Assembly (NCBI RefSeq): GCF_002873455.1
Contig: NZ_MCUN01000046.1
Span: 1-64,000, forward strand
From: Vibrio splendidus
GTDB lineage: Bacteria > Pseudomonadota > Gammaproteobacteria > Enterobacterales > Vibrionaceae
Direction of reading: 5' to 3'
Length of the DNA stretch: 64,000 nt
Shown here: in pieces, positions 40,573 to 49,523 of the stretch
How the letters are laid out: the number at the start of each line of letters is the position of its first letter
How positions within the stretch are numbered: position 1 is the first letter of the stretch
Position numbers and translations under genes: made by a program
Notes under the pieces: model-generated
What the model was told of the DNA's origin: nothing
Database searches by the model: none
What the model saw: the letters and a program-made list of their open reading frames with translations, nothing else

Positions 40573-42144
40573 TTAGTTGATTGAAGCTAAATCGACTGTT
40601 TCAATCTCACCTTTTTGCTCATTAGAGTTTACTTTTGTCGCTTCTGTCGCTTCTGTAGATCTTGAAGATTTTGCTTCATTGGCTACTTTCCAATTGCCAC
40701 CTAGCGCTTTATAGACCGCAATGGTGGTATTGGCGGTTTGAAGTTTGGCTGCCACTTGGCGGTCTTGCATCATTTTCTGTTGTCTTTGTGCATCTAACAC
40801 CGATAAGTAATCCACCAGGCCAGCTTTGTATAACGATTTAGCTTTGCTCACTGCGTTATCGACCGCATCTGTTGCTTCATCAATGAGCTTTTGGTTTTCT
40901 TGGCTTCTGCCATAGGCAAACAGTGTTGAATCAACTTCTGCGAATGCGCTGTCTACCGAATGTTGGTAGTTAAGTGCTGCAGATTTAAATCGAGCTTCGT
41001 TCATCTCGACTAAAGCTTCACCGCGACCACCATCAAACACGTTCCAGCTGATGCCTGCTGATGCTGCCCAACCAAATGAGTCACTGCTAAACAAGTCATC
41101 AAAACTTCCCGCCGTCACACCTGGCGTACCCGTTAGGAAGAACTTTGGATAACGATTGGCAATGCTTGCGCCGAGTTCTTCATTGATGGCTGCCATTTCC
41201 CGTTCTGCAATTCGGATATCCGGGCGCTGTTCTAACAAGTCAGACGGTAAACCAGTAGGAATAACATCTGTCATTCTTGGCAAGGTAAACTCACCCGCTA
41301 AACGTTGATCCACGTTCGTGAGTGATTCGCCTAACAACACCGCCATGCGTTGCTTATGAACTTGTTCAGCAATTTCCAATTGAGGCACGATAGATTCTGT
41401 TCCTGCCAGCATGGCTTTGGCTTGCGCAAGGTCAAGCTCAGAGCCATAGCCGCTTCGTACTACCTTAGTGACTAACTCTAACGTTTGCGTTTGGTCTTCA
41501 ATGTTCTCAAGCGCAATGGCTTTTCGTTCTTGTGCACCTCGATATTGTAGGTAGTTATGAATCAGATCTGCCGTGATCAGGGTATTCAAACCTGATTGGA
41601 ATATCTCGGCTTGTTCAACTCGAATTGTTGCCGCATTAGATTGTCTGTCGATACGGCCAAACAGGTCCATTTCCCATGCGATGCTCGCCCCTAAGAAACC
41701 ACCATCGTGTTGCGCTTCCAACAGCGACATTCCTGTCGCCGATTGAACCGCGTCAGATGCACCAAATACAGGGCCGAGTAGGGAGTCGTTCTCACTCAGT
41801 TGATAGTTGTAATAACCACCGCCAACATTCACCGTTGGCACTTTGAAAGATTCAACCACGCTTTTGTATGAATTCGCCATGTTGATGCGTTCTGCTGCCA
41901 ACTTTAAGGGGATGTTTTGGCTTTGAACATCGGTGACTAATTGATTAAGCGTTGGATCATTGAATTGCTTCCACCAGTGATTGTGTTGTTCGTTAGTCTC
42001 GTTTGAGCTTACACCGTCTTGGCTATACAAGAAGGTTTCCGCCATGGTGGTTTGTGGCTCTTCGTAATCAGGGCCCACCGCACAACCAGTCAGTAACAAC
42101 GCAAGGGCAATAGGAGCCACTTTAAACCGAGGTAATAGATACAT
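40573..42144 (-). CDS. RND efflux outer-membrane factor (TolC/OprM-like)
   Basis: A 523-residue outer-membrane lipoprotein of the NodT/OprM group. The signal ends in the lipobox LLTGC (about residue 21) followed by AVGPDYEEPQ, the standard start of these proteins. Two OEP repeats with long coiled coils follow (for example TLVTDVQSQNIPLKLAAERI and DLLEQRPDIRIAEREMAAIN). A 50-residue tail (SSRSTEATEATKV) is unusual. It forms the exit duct of the efflux pump encoded just upstream, from which it is separated by 12 bp. Confidence 0.93.
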   Translation of the reverse strand: MYLLPRFKVAPIALALLLTGCAVGPDYEEPQTTMAETFLYSQDGVSSNETNEQHNHWWKQFNDPTLNQLVTDVQSQNIPLKLAAERINMANSYKSVVESFKVPTVNVGGGYYNYQLSENDSLLGPVFGASDAVQSATGMSLLEAQHDGGFLGASIAWEMDLFGRIDRQSNAATIRVEQAEIFQSGLNTLITADLIHNYLQYRGAQERKAIALENIEDQTQTLELVTKVVRSGYGSELDLAQAKAMLAGTESIVPQLEIAEQVHKQRMAVLLGESLTNVDQRLAGEFTLPRMTDVIPTGLPSDLLEQRPDIRIAEREMAAINEELGASIANRYPKFFLTGTPGVTAGSFDDLFSSDSFGWAASAGISWNVFDGGRGEALVEMNEARFKSAALNYQHSVDSAFAEVDSTLFAYGRSQENQKLIDEATDAVDNAVSKAKSLYKAGLVDYLSVLDAQRQQKMMQDRQVAAKLQTANTTIAVYKALGGNWKVANEAKSSRSTEATEATKVNSNEQKGEIETVDLASIN

Positions 42145-42156
42145 GTTTATTGCTCC

Positions 42157-45100
42157 TTATCGAGTGATGTTAGATTGGTTGGTGTTTGAAGAACCATTCG
42201 GTGTTGCATCAAGGACCACAATCGCGTCTTGAATGGCTTCGCCGACCGTAGTGGTCTTCTCTTCTGAACGATAGAAGAGCTTGTACAGCGCAGGCATAAC
42301 GAACAAAGACAACACGGTTGCCGCCGCTAGCCCACCGATAATGGTTGCGGCCATTTGGTCGAACAACAAATCACTAAGCAGAGGAATCATACCCAGAGCC
42401 GTAGTCAGTGCGCCCATAGAAATTGCCATGGTACGGTTAACGGTCGCTTCTTTGATTGCATCTGAAAGCGTTCGGCCATTGTTACGTTCGAGCTCAATTT
42501 GGTCCATTAATACAATGCCGTTTTTAATGATCATACCGGTCAGTGTTACCGCGCCAATCAAGGCCATAAAGCCAAATGGTTTATCCAATAATAATAAGCT
42601 GAATGTCGCACCTGTTGCTGCCAACGGCAGGGTAGTAAAGATGATCACGGGTTGTTTGAAACCATTGAACATCGCGACCAAGATAATCACCATCAACAAG
42701 ATTGCTTTTGGAAGCTGCTTGAGAATATCGCTGACAGCCTTGTATTCGTCATAGTATTCGCCACCCCATTCAAGGCTATAACCGTTAGGTAGGTGAATCG
42801 CTTCAATTTGATCTTTGATTGAATTCCTCACCGCTGCCGGCGTGGTGTAACGACCAACGCCAGCTTGTGCGGTAATGGTCTTCACGCGGTCTCGACGCCA
42901 AATCATCGTTTCTTCACTGGTCAACTCAAATCCATCAATCACTTGGCCTAGTGGCACGCTGTGCAATCCAAGCAATGAGCGAACTGGCAATGTTTCCAGT
43001 GATTCAATTGAACTTTCAGTGCCACGCAGTTGAATAGTCACCAGCTCATCGTTCAAGTTCATGCGACCAAGAGGCATGCCTTCAGACGCGCGCTTCATAG
43101 CAAAGGCAATGTCTGCTCGGTTAATTCCCGCGAGACGAATCTTGTCTTGGTTAATGATCGGCTCTAATACTTTGCTCTTTTGGCGCCAATCGTCGCGAAC
43201 GTACTTGGTATCTGGGTGAGCAGCTAGAATGACTTTTGCTTGCTCAGATAGATCGTGTAGAACGTCTACATCAGGGCCAGAGAAGCGGGCTTCTACACTG
43301 AACTTATCTGAGGTGGCGAGTTTCAAGCCTCTAAAGCGGGGATCAGCGCTTGGAAACTCTTCCGTTAACCATTTATCACCGCGGGCAATCAATGGACTCA
43401 ATGACGGGAAGTCTGTCGCGTTGATTAGGATCTGGCCGTAAGCTGGATCGAATGGTTCTGGCTCGATCGTCACAGAAAAACGAGGAGCACCAGCACCGAC
43501 ATAAGTCGAGATACTTTCAACTTCTGGTTGTTCTAATAACCAAGCCTCAATGCGTTTCATGTCTTCAGATGTTTGTTCCACTTTAGCGCCATTCGGTAAC
43601 CAGTAATCCAAGAACAGGATTGGTCGGTCAGCTTGTGGAATAAAGTTAACGGCAATGCTTGGGATTGCAAATGCGGTCACTAATATCAATGGTACCAAGG
43701 CACTCAACGCCTTCAGTGGGTTATCTACTGTCCAGTTAACACTCTTACGGTATAAGCTGACTTTGGTGTTTTCGCTCTGTTTGGTTGGTTTAATGAATAT
43801 CCAACACATTAGCGCCGTGAAAGTCATGGCAACAAACCAAGACAACAGTAACGAAGAGGCGATGATCAAAAATACAGAGCTAGAAAACTCGGCGGCATCT
43901 GTTTTCGAAAAGATAACCGGGCTGGCACCCATGATAGCGATAACGGTCGCACCAAATAGAGGCGTTCCTGTTTCTTTTACTGAATCTATCGCCGCTTGAG
44001 TGCGATCAATTCCTTTGTTGATCTTTACGATCATCATATCGGTGATAACAATAGCATTATCAACCAACATACCTAACGCTAAGATAAACGTGCCTAACGA
44101 CACCCTATGCAGGTCTATAGACGCTAAGTTCATGTAGATTAGAGTGAGTAGGATAGTCAGTATAAGACTGGTCCCAACGATAGTCGCACTCTTCAAGCCC
44201 ATAAAAACGGCAAGAACAATGAATACTATCGCGACACTTTCAACCAAGTTGTTGACGAAGTTGTCGATTGATTTTTGTACTTCTTCCGGTTGGTTCGCTA
44301 CGGTGGCAATATCAACACCGAGTGGGAGAGTAGCTTGGAACTCGTTGACAATACGATTGATGTCGTCGCCTAATGAAACAACGTTGACGCCAGTAACAGG
44401 GCTCATCGCTAAGGTCACGGCTGGTGATCCGTTGTAGCGGTTTTCTGTCATCATTGGTTCTTGGTAACCCATGGTAACTTCAGCAATGTCACCCAGGCGA
44501 ATCAAGCCTGTGCCTAGCTCACTCACACCGCCTTTAATCATCAAGTTTTTTATGTCATCTAAAGATGAAAACTCACTGGATTGTTGAACGCGGATTCGTT
44601 CGCTACCCGCCGCAAACTTACCAGCATCAAATGTAGTATTTTGTGTATTCAGTTGGCTCCAAACTTGCGCCATTGATAGGCCGTATTGAGCTAATCGTTC
44701 ATCTGGGATATCTATATGAACGACACGAGGTTGAACACCGTGTAATTCCACTTTCTTAATACCATCAACGGTTTTAATGCGTCGTTGCAGCTCTTCTGCA
44801 TAACGACGAAGTTCCACGGGTGAAGCATCGTTACTGTGTATTGAGAAAAGCATTCCATATACTTCAGAAAACTCGTCTTGAACGACACTGATTTGCGCAG
44901 TACTAGGAAGAAGCAACTTCATGTCAGACACTTTACGACGCAGTAGATCCCACTCTTGTGGCAGCTGTTCTGATTGCAGTGACTCTTTCAGGTCAACGAA
45001 CACCATCGACATGCCAGGACGAGAAAGTGAGCGCAGTCGATTTAACGACGCCATCTCTTGAAGCTTGGTTTCTACGGTATCCGTTACTTGTTGTTCAACT

Positions 45101-45276
45101 TCTTCAGCAGAAGCGCCGGGGTACAGCGTGACAACGACGGCGGTTTTAATCGTAAAGCTTGGATCTTCAAGTTTGCCCAAATCAAAATAAGAGAACAGGC
45201 CTGCGATAACACTCAATGCAGTGAAAAACAGGATGAAGGTGCGTTGTTTGATCGCAAAATCAGCTAGATTCATCAT
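42157..45276 (-). CDS. RND family efflux transporter permease
   Basis: A 1039-residue inner-membrane proton-driven RND pump, of the normal length for the family (about 1030). It has twelve predicted helices in two halves, with large periplasmic loops after TM1 and TM7. The proton-relay motif is FILALGMLVDNAIVITDMM (about residues 398-416), with its acidic pair, and the TM10-11 region has GAVTLTGMIIKNGIVLMDQI. The start reads MNLADFAIKQRTFILFF, typical of the CusA/MmpL-unlike HAE1 relatives annotated as multidrug pumps. It lies 6 bp after the MFP gene. Confidence 0.93.
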   Translation of the reverse strand: MMNLADFAIKQRTFILFFTALSVIAGLFSYFDLGKLEDPSFTIKTAVVVTLYPGASAEEVEQQVTDTVETKLQEMASLNRLRSLSRPGMSMVFVDLKESLQSEQLPQEWDLLRRKVSDMKLLLPSTAQISVVQDEFSEVYGMLFSIHSNDASPVELRRYAEELQRRIKTVDGIKKVELHGVQPRVVHIDIPDERLAQYGLSMAQVWSQLNTQNTTFDAGKFAAGSERIRVQQSSEFSSLDDIKNLMIKGGVSELGTGLIRLGDIAEVTMGYQEPMMTENRYNGSPAVTLAMSPVTGVNVVSLGDDINRIVNEFQATLPLGVDIATVANQPEEVQKSIDNFVNNLVESVAIVFIVLAVFMGLKSATIVGTSLILTILLTLIYMNLASIDLHRVSLGTFILALGMLVDNAIVITDMMIVKINKGIDRTQAAIDSVKETGTPLFGATVIAIMGASPVIFSKTDAAEFSSSVFLIIASSLLLSWFVAMTFTALMCWIFIKPTKQSENTKVSLYRKSVNWTVDNPLKALSALVPLILVTAFAIPSIAVNFIPQADRPILFLDYWLPNGAKVEQTSEDMKRIEAWLLEQPEVESISTYVGAGAPRFSVTIEPEPFDPAYGQILINATDFPSLSPLIARGDKWLTEEFPSADPRFRGLKLATSDKFSVEARFSGPDVDVLHDLSEQAKVILAAHPDTKYVRDDWRQKSKVLEPIINQDKIRLAGINRADIAFAMKRASEGMPLGRMNLNDELVTIQLRGTESSIESLETLPVRSLLGLHSVPLGQVIDGFELTSEETMIWRRDRVKTITAQAGVGRYTTPAAVRNSIKDQIEAIHLPNGYSLEWGGEYYDEYKAVSDILKQLPKAILLMVIILVAMFNGFKQPVIIFTTLPLAATGATFSLLLLDKPFGFMALIGAVTLTGMIIKNGIVLMDQIELERNNGRTLSDAIKEATVNRTMAISMGALTTALGMIPLLSDLLFDQMAATIIGGLAAATVLSLFVMPALYKLFYRSEEKTTTVGEAIQDAIVVLDATPNGSSNTNQSNITR

Positions 45277-45282
45277 GGTTTC

Positions 45283-46383
45283 CTACAGGGTCTTAACTTG
45301 GATATTGGAGAAATGTTGGCCTTCGATCACGTATTGAGAACCGCTGACGACAACGTAGTCACCCTTTTTCAACGTAGATTCTACGCACGCGGTATCTTTA
45401 TTTAGTGATACGACATTAACCATAACGCCTTGCGCCTGTTCATTTTCAACAGTGAACACTTGTTCGATCCCGGATTGGTTAACAATGGCGGAGTAAGGCA
45501 AGCAGAAGTTGTTAGAACGTTCTCCTAAATGCGTAGATAAGGTCACGGCTTTACCCGGTAAAAGGTTACCCGTTGCTTTGTCAGTGTCCAAAGGTGCCAA
45601 GCGATACGTTACCGAATACGTTTGTTTGATAGGATGAGGTTGCGTTGAAATTTCGGTCGCGTAAGCCGTTAGGTCTTGTTGTGAACCGTACCAGCTAATG
45701 TGTGATTGTTGCTGTGGGCTGAATTGATGAATAAGGTTTTCAGGAACGTCAATTTTAACTTCTAATTGTTCTGGGTTGTGAATAGTAAAGACAGAAACAC
45801 CCGGTAAAACTTGCTCGTATTGGTCGAAGTTTGAAGATGCCACAATACCGTCGAAAGGCGCGAGTAGCTGGGTGTAACGAATAGAGTCTTTAGCTCGACG
45901 GATATTTTGTTCTACGACTTTTACAGCCGCTTCACTGCGTTCATAACCACTGATTGCTCGATCGAGATTCACGTCGGCAATCGCGTTATCATCAATTGCT
46001 TGTTGTACGCGTGCGAGTTCAGCTTTAGCCAGTTTGTGTGCTGATTTCGCTTCTAATGCACGCGCTTGTAACTCTTCTAACGCGACTTGATAATCGTGCG
46101 GATCAAGCTCTGCTAAAGGTTGGCCCTTAATTACAGTGTCACCCGTAGAAACCAATATGCTTTGGATAGTGCCAGGAACGCGGAATGCTACCCCCGCGGT
46201 TTCAGAAGATTGCAATTTGCCGGTAAATGATTTCTGTGTTTGATTCGCTAATGGTTCAAGTTGGATGACTTGAATAGGACGCTCTTCCTTGGTTGGTGCG
46301 GGCGCAGTAGCAACTGATTGGTTGCAACCGATAAGAGGCAGAAGAGTTGCAGCAAGTAGGGAGTAGCGATAGATAGACATCAT
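45283..46383 (-). CDS. RND efflux periplasmic adaptor (MFP) lipoprotein
   Basis: A 366-residue membrane-fusion protein. The lipobox is PLIGC (about residue 20), so it is anchored in the inner membrane. The lipoyl-like domain has GVAFRVPGTIQSILVSTGD (about residues 64-82) and GQPLAELDPHDYQVAL, a helical hairpin follows (about 95-160), then YTQLLAPFDGIVASSNFDQY returns to the lipoyl domain and a beta-barrel closes the chain. It links the permease to the outer-membrane factor encoded downstream. Confidence 0.92.
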   Translation of the reverse strand: MMSIYRYSLLAATLLPLIGCNQSVATAPAPTKEERPIQVIQLEPLANQTQKSFTGKLQSSETAGVAFRVPGTIQSILVSTGDTVIKGQPLAELDPHDYQVALEELQARALEAKSAHKLAKAELARVQQAIDDNAIADVNLDRAISGYERSEAAVKVVEQNIRRAKDSIRYTQLLAPFDGIVASSNFDQYEQVLPGVSVFTIHNPEQLEVKIDVPENLIHQFSPQQQSHISWYGSQQDLTAYATEISTQPHPIKQTYSVTYRLAPLDTDKATGNLLPGKAVTLSTHLGERSNNFCLPYSAIVNQSGIEQVFTVENEQAQGVMVNVVSLNKDTACVESTLKKGDYVVVSGSQYVIEGQHFSNIQVKTL

Positions 46384-46482
46384 GAATTGCTCCTAAAAAT
46401 TTATGGAGTAATTCTATCGAGATGTTAGCAAGAGATAATCAGCGTAAACGGTAAAACACTGTCACGATATTCGAGACAATAA

Positions 46483-47361
46483 TTAAATATTTGGCAGTTC
46501 TTGTAACAAGAAATCAATCAATAATTGGCTTGCATGACTCAATGCTTTACGTTGTGGGTACAACAGCCATGCTTCTTCTTTTTGAATGGTATCGGTAGGA
46601 AAAAGGTTGATCAAAGAGCCGTCTTTGAGCTCTTGTCTCACCATTATTTCAGGCAATAGAGCGATGCCTCGGTGCCGTGTAGATGCACCTTTAACGAAAC
46701 CAATGCTATCGCTGACGATAGAAGGTTCGACTTTAATCACTTGATCGGATATTGCCCATTCCTTGTCTACGTCACCACTTGGCCAACGGAAGCAAACAAA
46801 TGGGAATTTAGAGAGTTCTTCGAGGTTTGAAGGTTGCCCTGATTTCTCAATGTATTCAGGAGTCGCAACAAAAATACGTTGTAAGTCCATCATCTTACGC
46901 GCTACTACGTTAGAGTCACTTAAACGCCCGCCATGCATAGCAAGATCAAGCCCTTGTCGGTACATGTCGAGAAAGCCGTTGTTGATGCTGCGCACGTCCA
47001 GTTCAATGTCCGGGTACATATCTTGAAACTGGAAGAGCGTATCTTGAAGCATGTCGCTGGTTTCAGGAAGTAAACCAATTTTCACACGCCCATGAGGGAC
47101 TTCGAGTAAGTTTGAAGCCATGCGATTTGCTTTATCTAACGCACCCAACGCCTTTAACAGCTCGTCATAGTAGAGCTCGCCAGACTTAGTCACGGATAAG
47201 CTACGAGTTGTACGGAAGAAAAGTTGGATGTTGAGCGTTTTCTCTAAATCATTAATTCGTCGACTTACATTTGCTCTTGGCAGATCGAGTGCATTAGCAG
47301 CGGCGGTAAAACTGCCAAGCTCAACAACGGTAGTAAATAGTTTTAGGTCTTCGATTTTCAT
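46483..47361 (-). CDS. LysR family regulator of the efflux operon
   Basis: A 292-residue LysR regulator. The N-terminal winged HTH is MKIEDLKLFTTVVELGSFT and ANALDLPRANVSRRINDLEK (to about residue 50), with the substrate domain behind. ATG 47361 is the family start; the longer in-frame extension to 47403 is not supported. It lies 99 bp upstream of the MFP gene on the same strand and probably controls the pump, but LysR-type genes usually sit divergent from their targets, so it may also be co-transcribed. Confidence 0.92.
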   Translation of the reverse strand: MKIEDLKLFTTVVELGSFTAAANALDLPRANVSRRINDLEKTLNIQLFFRTTRSLSVTKSGELYYDELLKALGALDKANRMASNLLEVPHGRVKIGLLPETSDMLQDTLFQFQDMYPDIELDVRSINNGFLDMYRQGLDLAMHGGRLSDSNVVARKMMDLQRIFVATPEYIEKSGQPSNLEELSKFPFVCFRWPSGDVDKEWAISDQVIKVEPSIVSDSIGFVKGASTRHRGIALLPEIMVRQELKDGSLINLFPTDTIQKEEAWLLYPQRKALSHASQLLIDFLLQELPNI

Positions 47362-47409
47362 AATGATGAACGGCTTGGATTGTGGATTTGGAATGATTGG
47401 CACGTATCG

Positions 47410-47425
47410 TATACCAAATGGTATA
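47410..47425. promoter_or_regulatory. palindromic operator candidate upstream of LysR
   Basis: TATACC AAAT GGTATA is a perfect dyad with 6-bp arms 49 bp before the lysR start. Its place suggests a binding site for the LysR protein itself or for a promoter-proximal repressor. Confidence 0.5.
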
Positions 47426-47433
47426 TAAAATCG

Positions 47434-47465
47434 AAAAAACCGATGAGTAATTGTGTACTCATCGG
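47434..47465 (-). terminator. Rho-independent terminator of the polysaccharide operon
   Basis: CCGATGAGTA and TACTCATCGG form a 10-bp stem (47440-47465); on the minus strand it is followed by six Ts. It ends transcription coming from the sugar transferase operon. Confidence 0.88.
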
Positions 47466-47499
47466 TCGTGGTTGGATTTGAATCAACTATTGCCTAGGG

Positions 47500-47611
47500 G
47501 GAGCGTCTCAATACTTATGTTTTTCGATGCTTTTGTTTCCCGACACTTCTGTTTCCAGATACTTATAACTATCAATACTAGCGCTTTTCGATACTAATGC
47601 TTCTCAAGGCG
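47500..47611. repeat. seven 16-bp degenerate tandem repeats
   Basis: Seven consecutive 16-bp units, most ending in ATACT or a close variant: CGTCTCAATACT, TATGTTTTTCGATGCT, TTTGTTTCCCGACACT, TCTGTTTCCAGATACT, TATAACTATCAATACT, AGCGCTTTTCGATACT, AATGCTTCTCAAGGCG. They lie between the terminator and the sugar transferase stop codon. Confidence 0.8.
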
Positions 47612-47660
47612 AACGTGCTCTGAAGATTTGTGAGCTCTAAAGATACACATATCGTTAGGG

Positions 47661-48320
47661 TTAACGACCGCGTCCATCAACCATAACAACAATCGTTTTC
47701 GTAATAATGCTTAAGTCCGCCGCAATCCAAGATTTTACAGAACATAGACTCAGTGCGTAGCTGTGGTCAAAGCCGACTTTACGACGTACATCGTCAATAC
47801 ACGTATCATAACCTTGATTAACTTGTGCTAGGCCCGTTATGCCAGGCATTACACCGTATGTACGATCGGCAAAGTAAGGGATTTCGTTCTCTAGTTTGGT
47901 GTAAAAAGTAGGGCGTTCAGGGCGTGGGCCAATAAGAGACATTTCGCCTTTTAATACATTAAAAAGTTGTGGAAGCTCATCAAGACGTGTCTTTCTTAAG
48001 AAGCGGCCAACTGGCGTAATTCTTGGGTCATTCGCCGTTGCCCAAACGGCACCAGAGCGAGTTTCTGCATCTTCATACATACTACGAAACTTCATAATTT
48101 CAAAGATCTCCATTTTCTCTGGTGTAGATTTACCAACACGCAGTTGACGGTAGAAAATAGGACCACGAGAAGTAAGCGCTATGGCCATCGCAATCAATGG
48201 AAATACCGGCGCTAACAAAATCAAAGCAATCAGTGAGCTCACGAAATCGAAAGTACGCTTAGCTCGCGAGATTTTGTATTGGTATAGGTTTTGAGTAGAT
48301 AGCTGTTCAATATTGGTCAT
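47661..48320 (-). CDS. initiating sugar transferase (undecaprenyl-phosphate)
   Basis: A 219-residue bacterial sugar transferase that starts polysaccharide repeats by moving a sugar phosphate to undecaprenyl phosphate. KRTFDFVSSLIALILL begins a single membrane helix (to about residue 45), GPIFYRQLRVGKS follows, then FEIMKFRSMYEDAE, FLRKTRLDELPQLFNVLKGE and MSLIGPRPERP are the catalytic signatures. It is the short form, lacking the extra N-terminal helices of WcaJ/WbaP. Last gene of the operon 50614-47661. Confidence 0.93.
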   Translation of the reverse strand: MTNIEQLSTQNLYQYKISRAKRTFDFVSSLIALILLAPVFPLIAMAIALTSRGPIFYRQLRVGKSTPEKMEIFEIMKFRSMYEDAETRSGAVWATANDPRITPVGRFLRKTRLDELPQLFNVLKGEMSLIGPRPERPTFYTKLENEIPYFADRTYGVMPGITGLAQVNQGYDTCIDDVRRKVGFDHSYALSLCSVKSWIAADLSIITKTIVVMVDGRGR

Positions 48321-48329
48321 AATAAGTCC

Positions 48330-49523
48330 TTAATGATTCGCTCGTGTCCAAGGTGAATTTTCTAGTCCGATTAGGTAACGAATGCCACCAATGAAGTTGG
48401 CATAGTGTCCAACTATCAAATATGAAATTAGTGAAATAGGTTTGTTAAGTAGACGCTTTGGCAATATGCAGCCAAGTACGCCAATGGTATAAACGGCAAC
48501 TTGAGCCCATAACAAGGCTTCAAACACCAAGTAGTCGCTAAGTAAGATTGAGCACACCAAGCACACAATCATTAAATATGGAGTGAGTAGGCGAAGTCCT
48601 TTTCCAGAGAAGAACGCAAATGCGATACCTTTGAACTTCGGGCTGAACAAGCCAAACAATCGAATCGCTTGTTGCATGTTGCCCGCTGAAATACGAAGTC
48701 TTCTTTTGAAGTCAGTTTCTAGGTTTGATTCCTCTAGCTCTAATGCGACCATTTGTGTTTCGTATTCTGCAATGTAACCTTGTTTAACGATTTGCATCGG
48801 TAGGATGAAATCATCGTTAATGGTATTTAGAGGAAGTAGTTCAAACAAATGGGTTCTGAACAAGTAGAACGCGCCATGAGAACCTAAGCTAGAGCCTAAC
48901 GAAGCCTCTGACTCTTTAACGGCGGTTTGGTACTTCCAGTAGGTGTTTTCTCCTTCGTTCCCTGTTGGACAAAGCTGATATGTTGCATTGACCACACCAA
49001 CCTTGTCACTTTCAAAATGAGCAGCTGCAATAAGTAGTGCATCCAATGAAATAAGGGCTGACACATCACTTAACGCCGTGATGTCGCTGTTTATATTTGT
49101 CACTTCTTCATTGATAACGGCAACTTTTCCTCGGTTGACCTTGTGGTCATGTATCTCGAAATAGATATCGCTGCACATCGCTTCTTGAATCGCCATTTGA
49201 GCAATTTCTACCGTGTTATCAGTGCAGCCATCACAAGCGATGATCACTTGCAGTTTCTTTTTTGGATAGTCTAATGCTGAGAGGTTGCGAATCTTGTCTG
49301 CTATCCATTGCTCTTCATTAAACGCAGGTACAAGAATAGTAATGCTCGGTAGTGTGCAATCTTGTTGTTCGTCTTTGTAACAACGATGACTCTCTTCAAT
49401 TTGACGCGCGGGGTGACTTTTAGCGTACCAGCGCAGTAACAGTGGATAGGCGGCGTGATGGTAGACAATCAGCGCACCAGAGAATAAGCAAAGACCTGCA
49501 AGCAACCAGTCGATCATGCGCAA
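48330..49523 (-). CDS. membrane glycosyltransferase family 2
   Basis: A 397-residue processive-type GT2 protein. N-terminal helix residues 5-25, then the catalytic domain ITILVPAFNEEQWIADKIRN and VIIACDGCTDNTVEIA, an acidic motif in ITALSDVSALISLDA (DxS in place of DxD), and DDFILPMQIVKQGY near residue 240. Three hydrophobic segments close the chain. It resembles membrane GTs of exopolysaccharide systems (hyaluronan/cellulose-synthase-like). It overlaps the preceding GT4 gene by 10 bp, so they are co-translated. Confidence 0.9.
   Translation of the reverse strand: MRMIDWLLAGLCLFSGALIVYHHAAYPLLLRWYAKSHPARQIEESHRCYKDEQQDCTLPSITILVPAFNEEQWIADKIRNLSALDYPKKKLQVIIACDGCTDNTVEIAQMAIQEAMCSDIYFEIHDHKVNRGKVAVINEEVTNINSDITALSDVSALISLDALLIAAAHFESDKVGVVNATYQLCPTGNEGENTYWKYQTAVKESEASLGSSLGSHGAFYLFRTHLFELLPLNTINDDFILPMQIVKQGYIAEYETQMVALELEESNLETDFKRRLRISAGNMQQAIRLFGLFSPKFKGIAFAFFSGKGLRLLTPYLMIVCLVCSILLSDYLVFEALLWAQVAVYTIGVLGCILPKRLLNKPISLISYLIVGHYANFIGGIRYLIGLENSPWTRANH

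Noticed and set aside
42281..42754. Long + strand ORF of 157 codons inside the RND permease gene
   Set aside because: It is antisense to a fully conserved RND permease and has no ribosome site; the same holds for other antisense frames in the RND, gltS, U32 and regulator genes.
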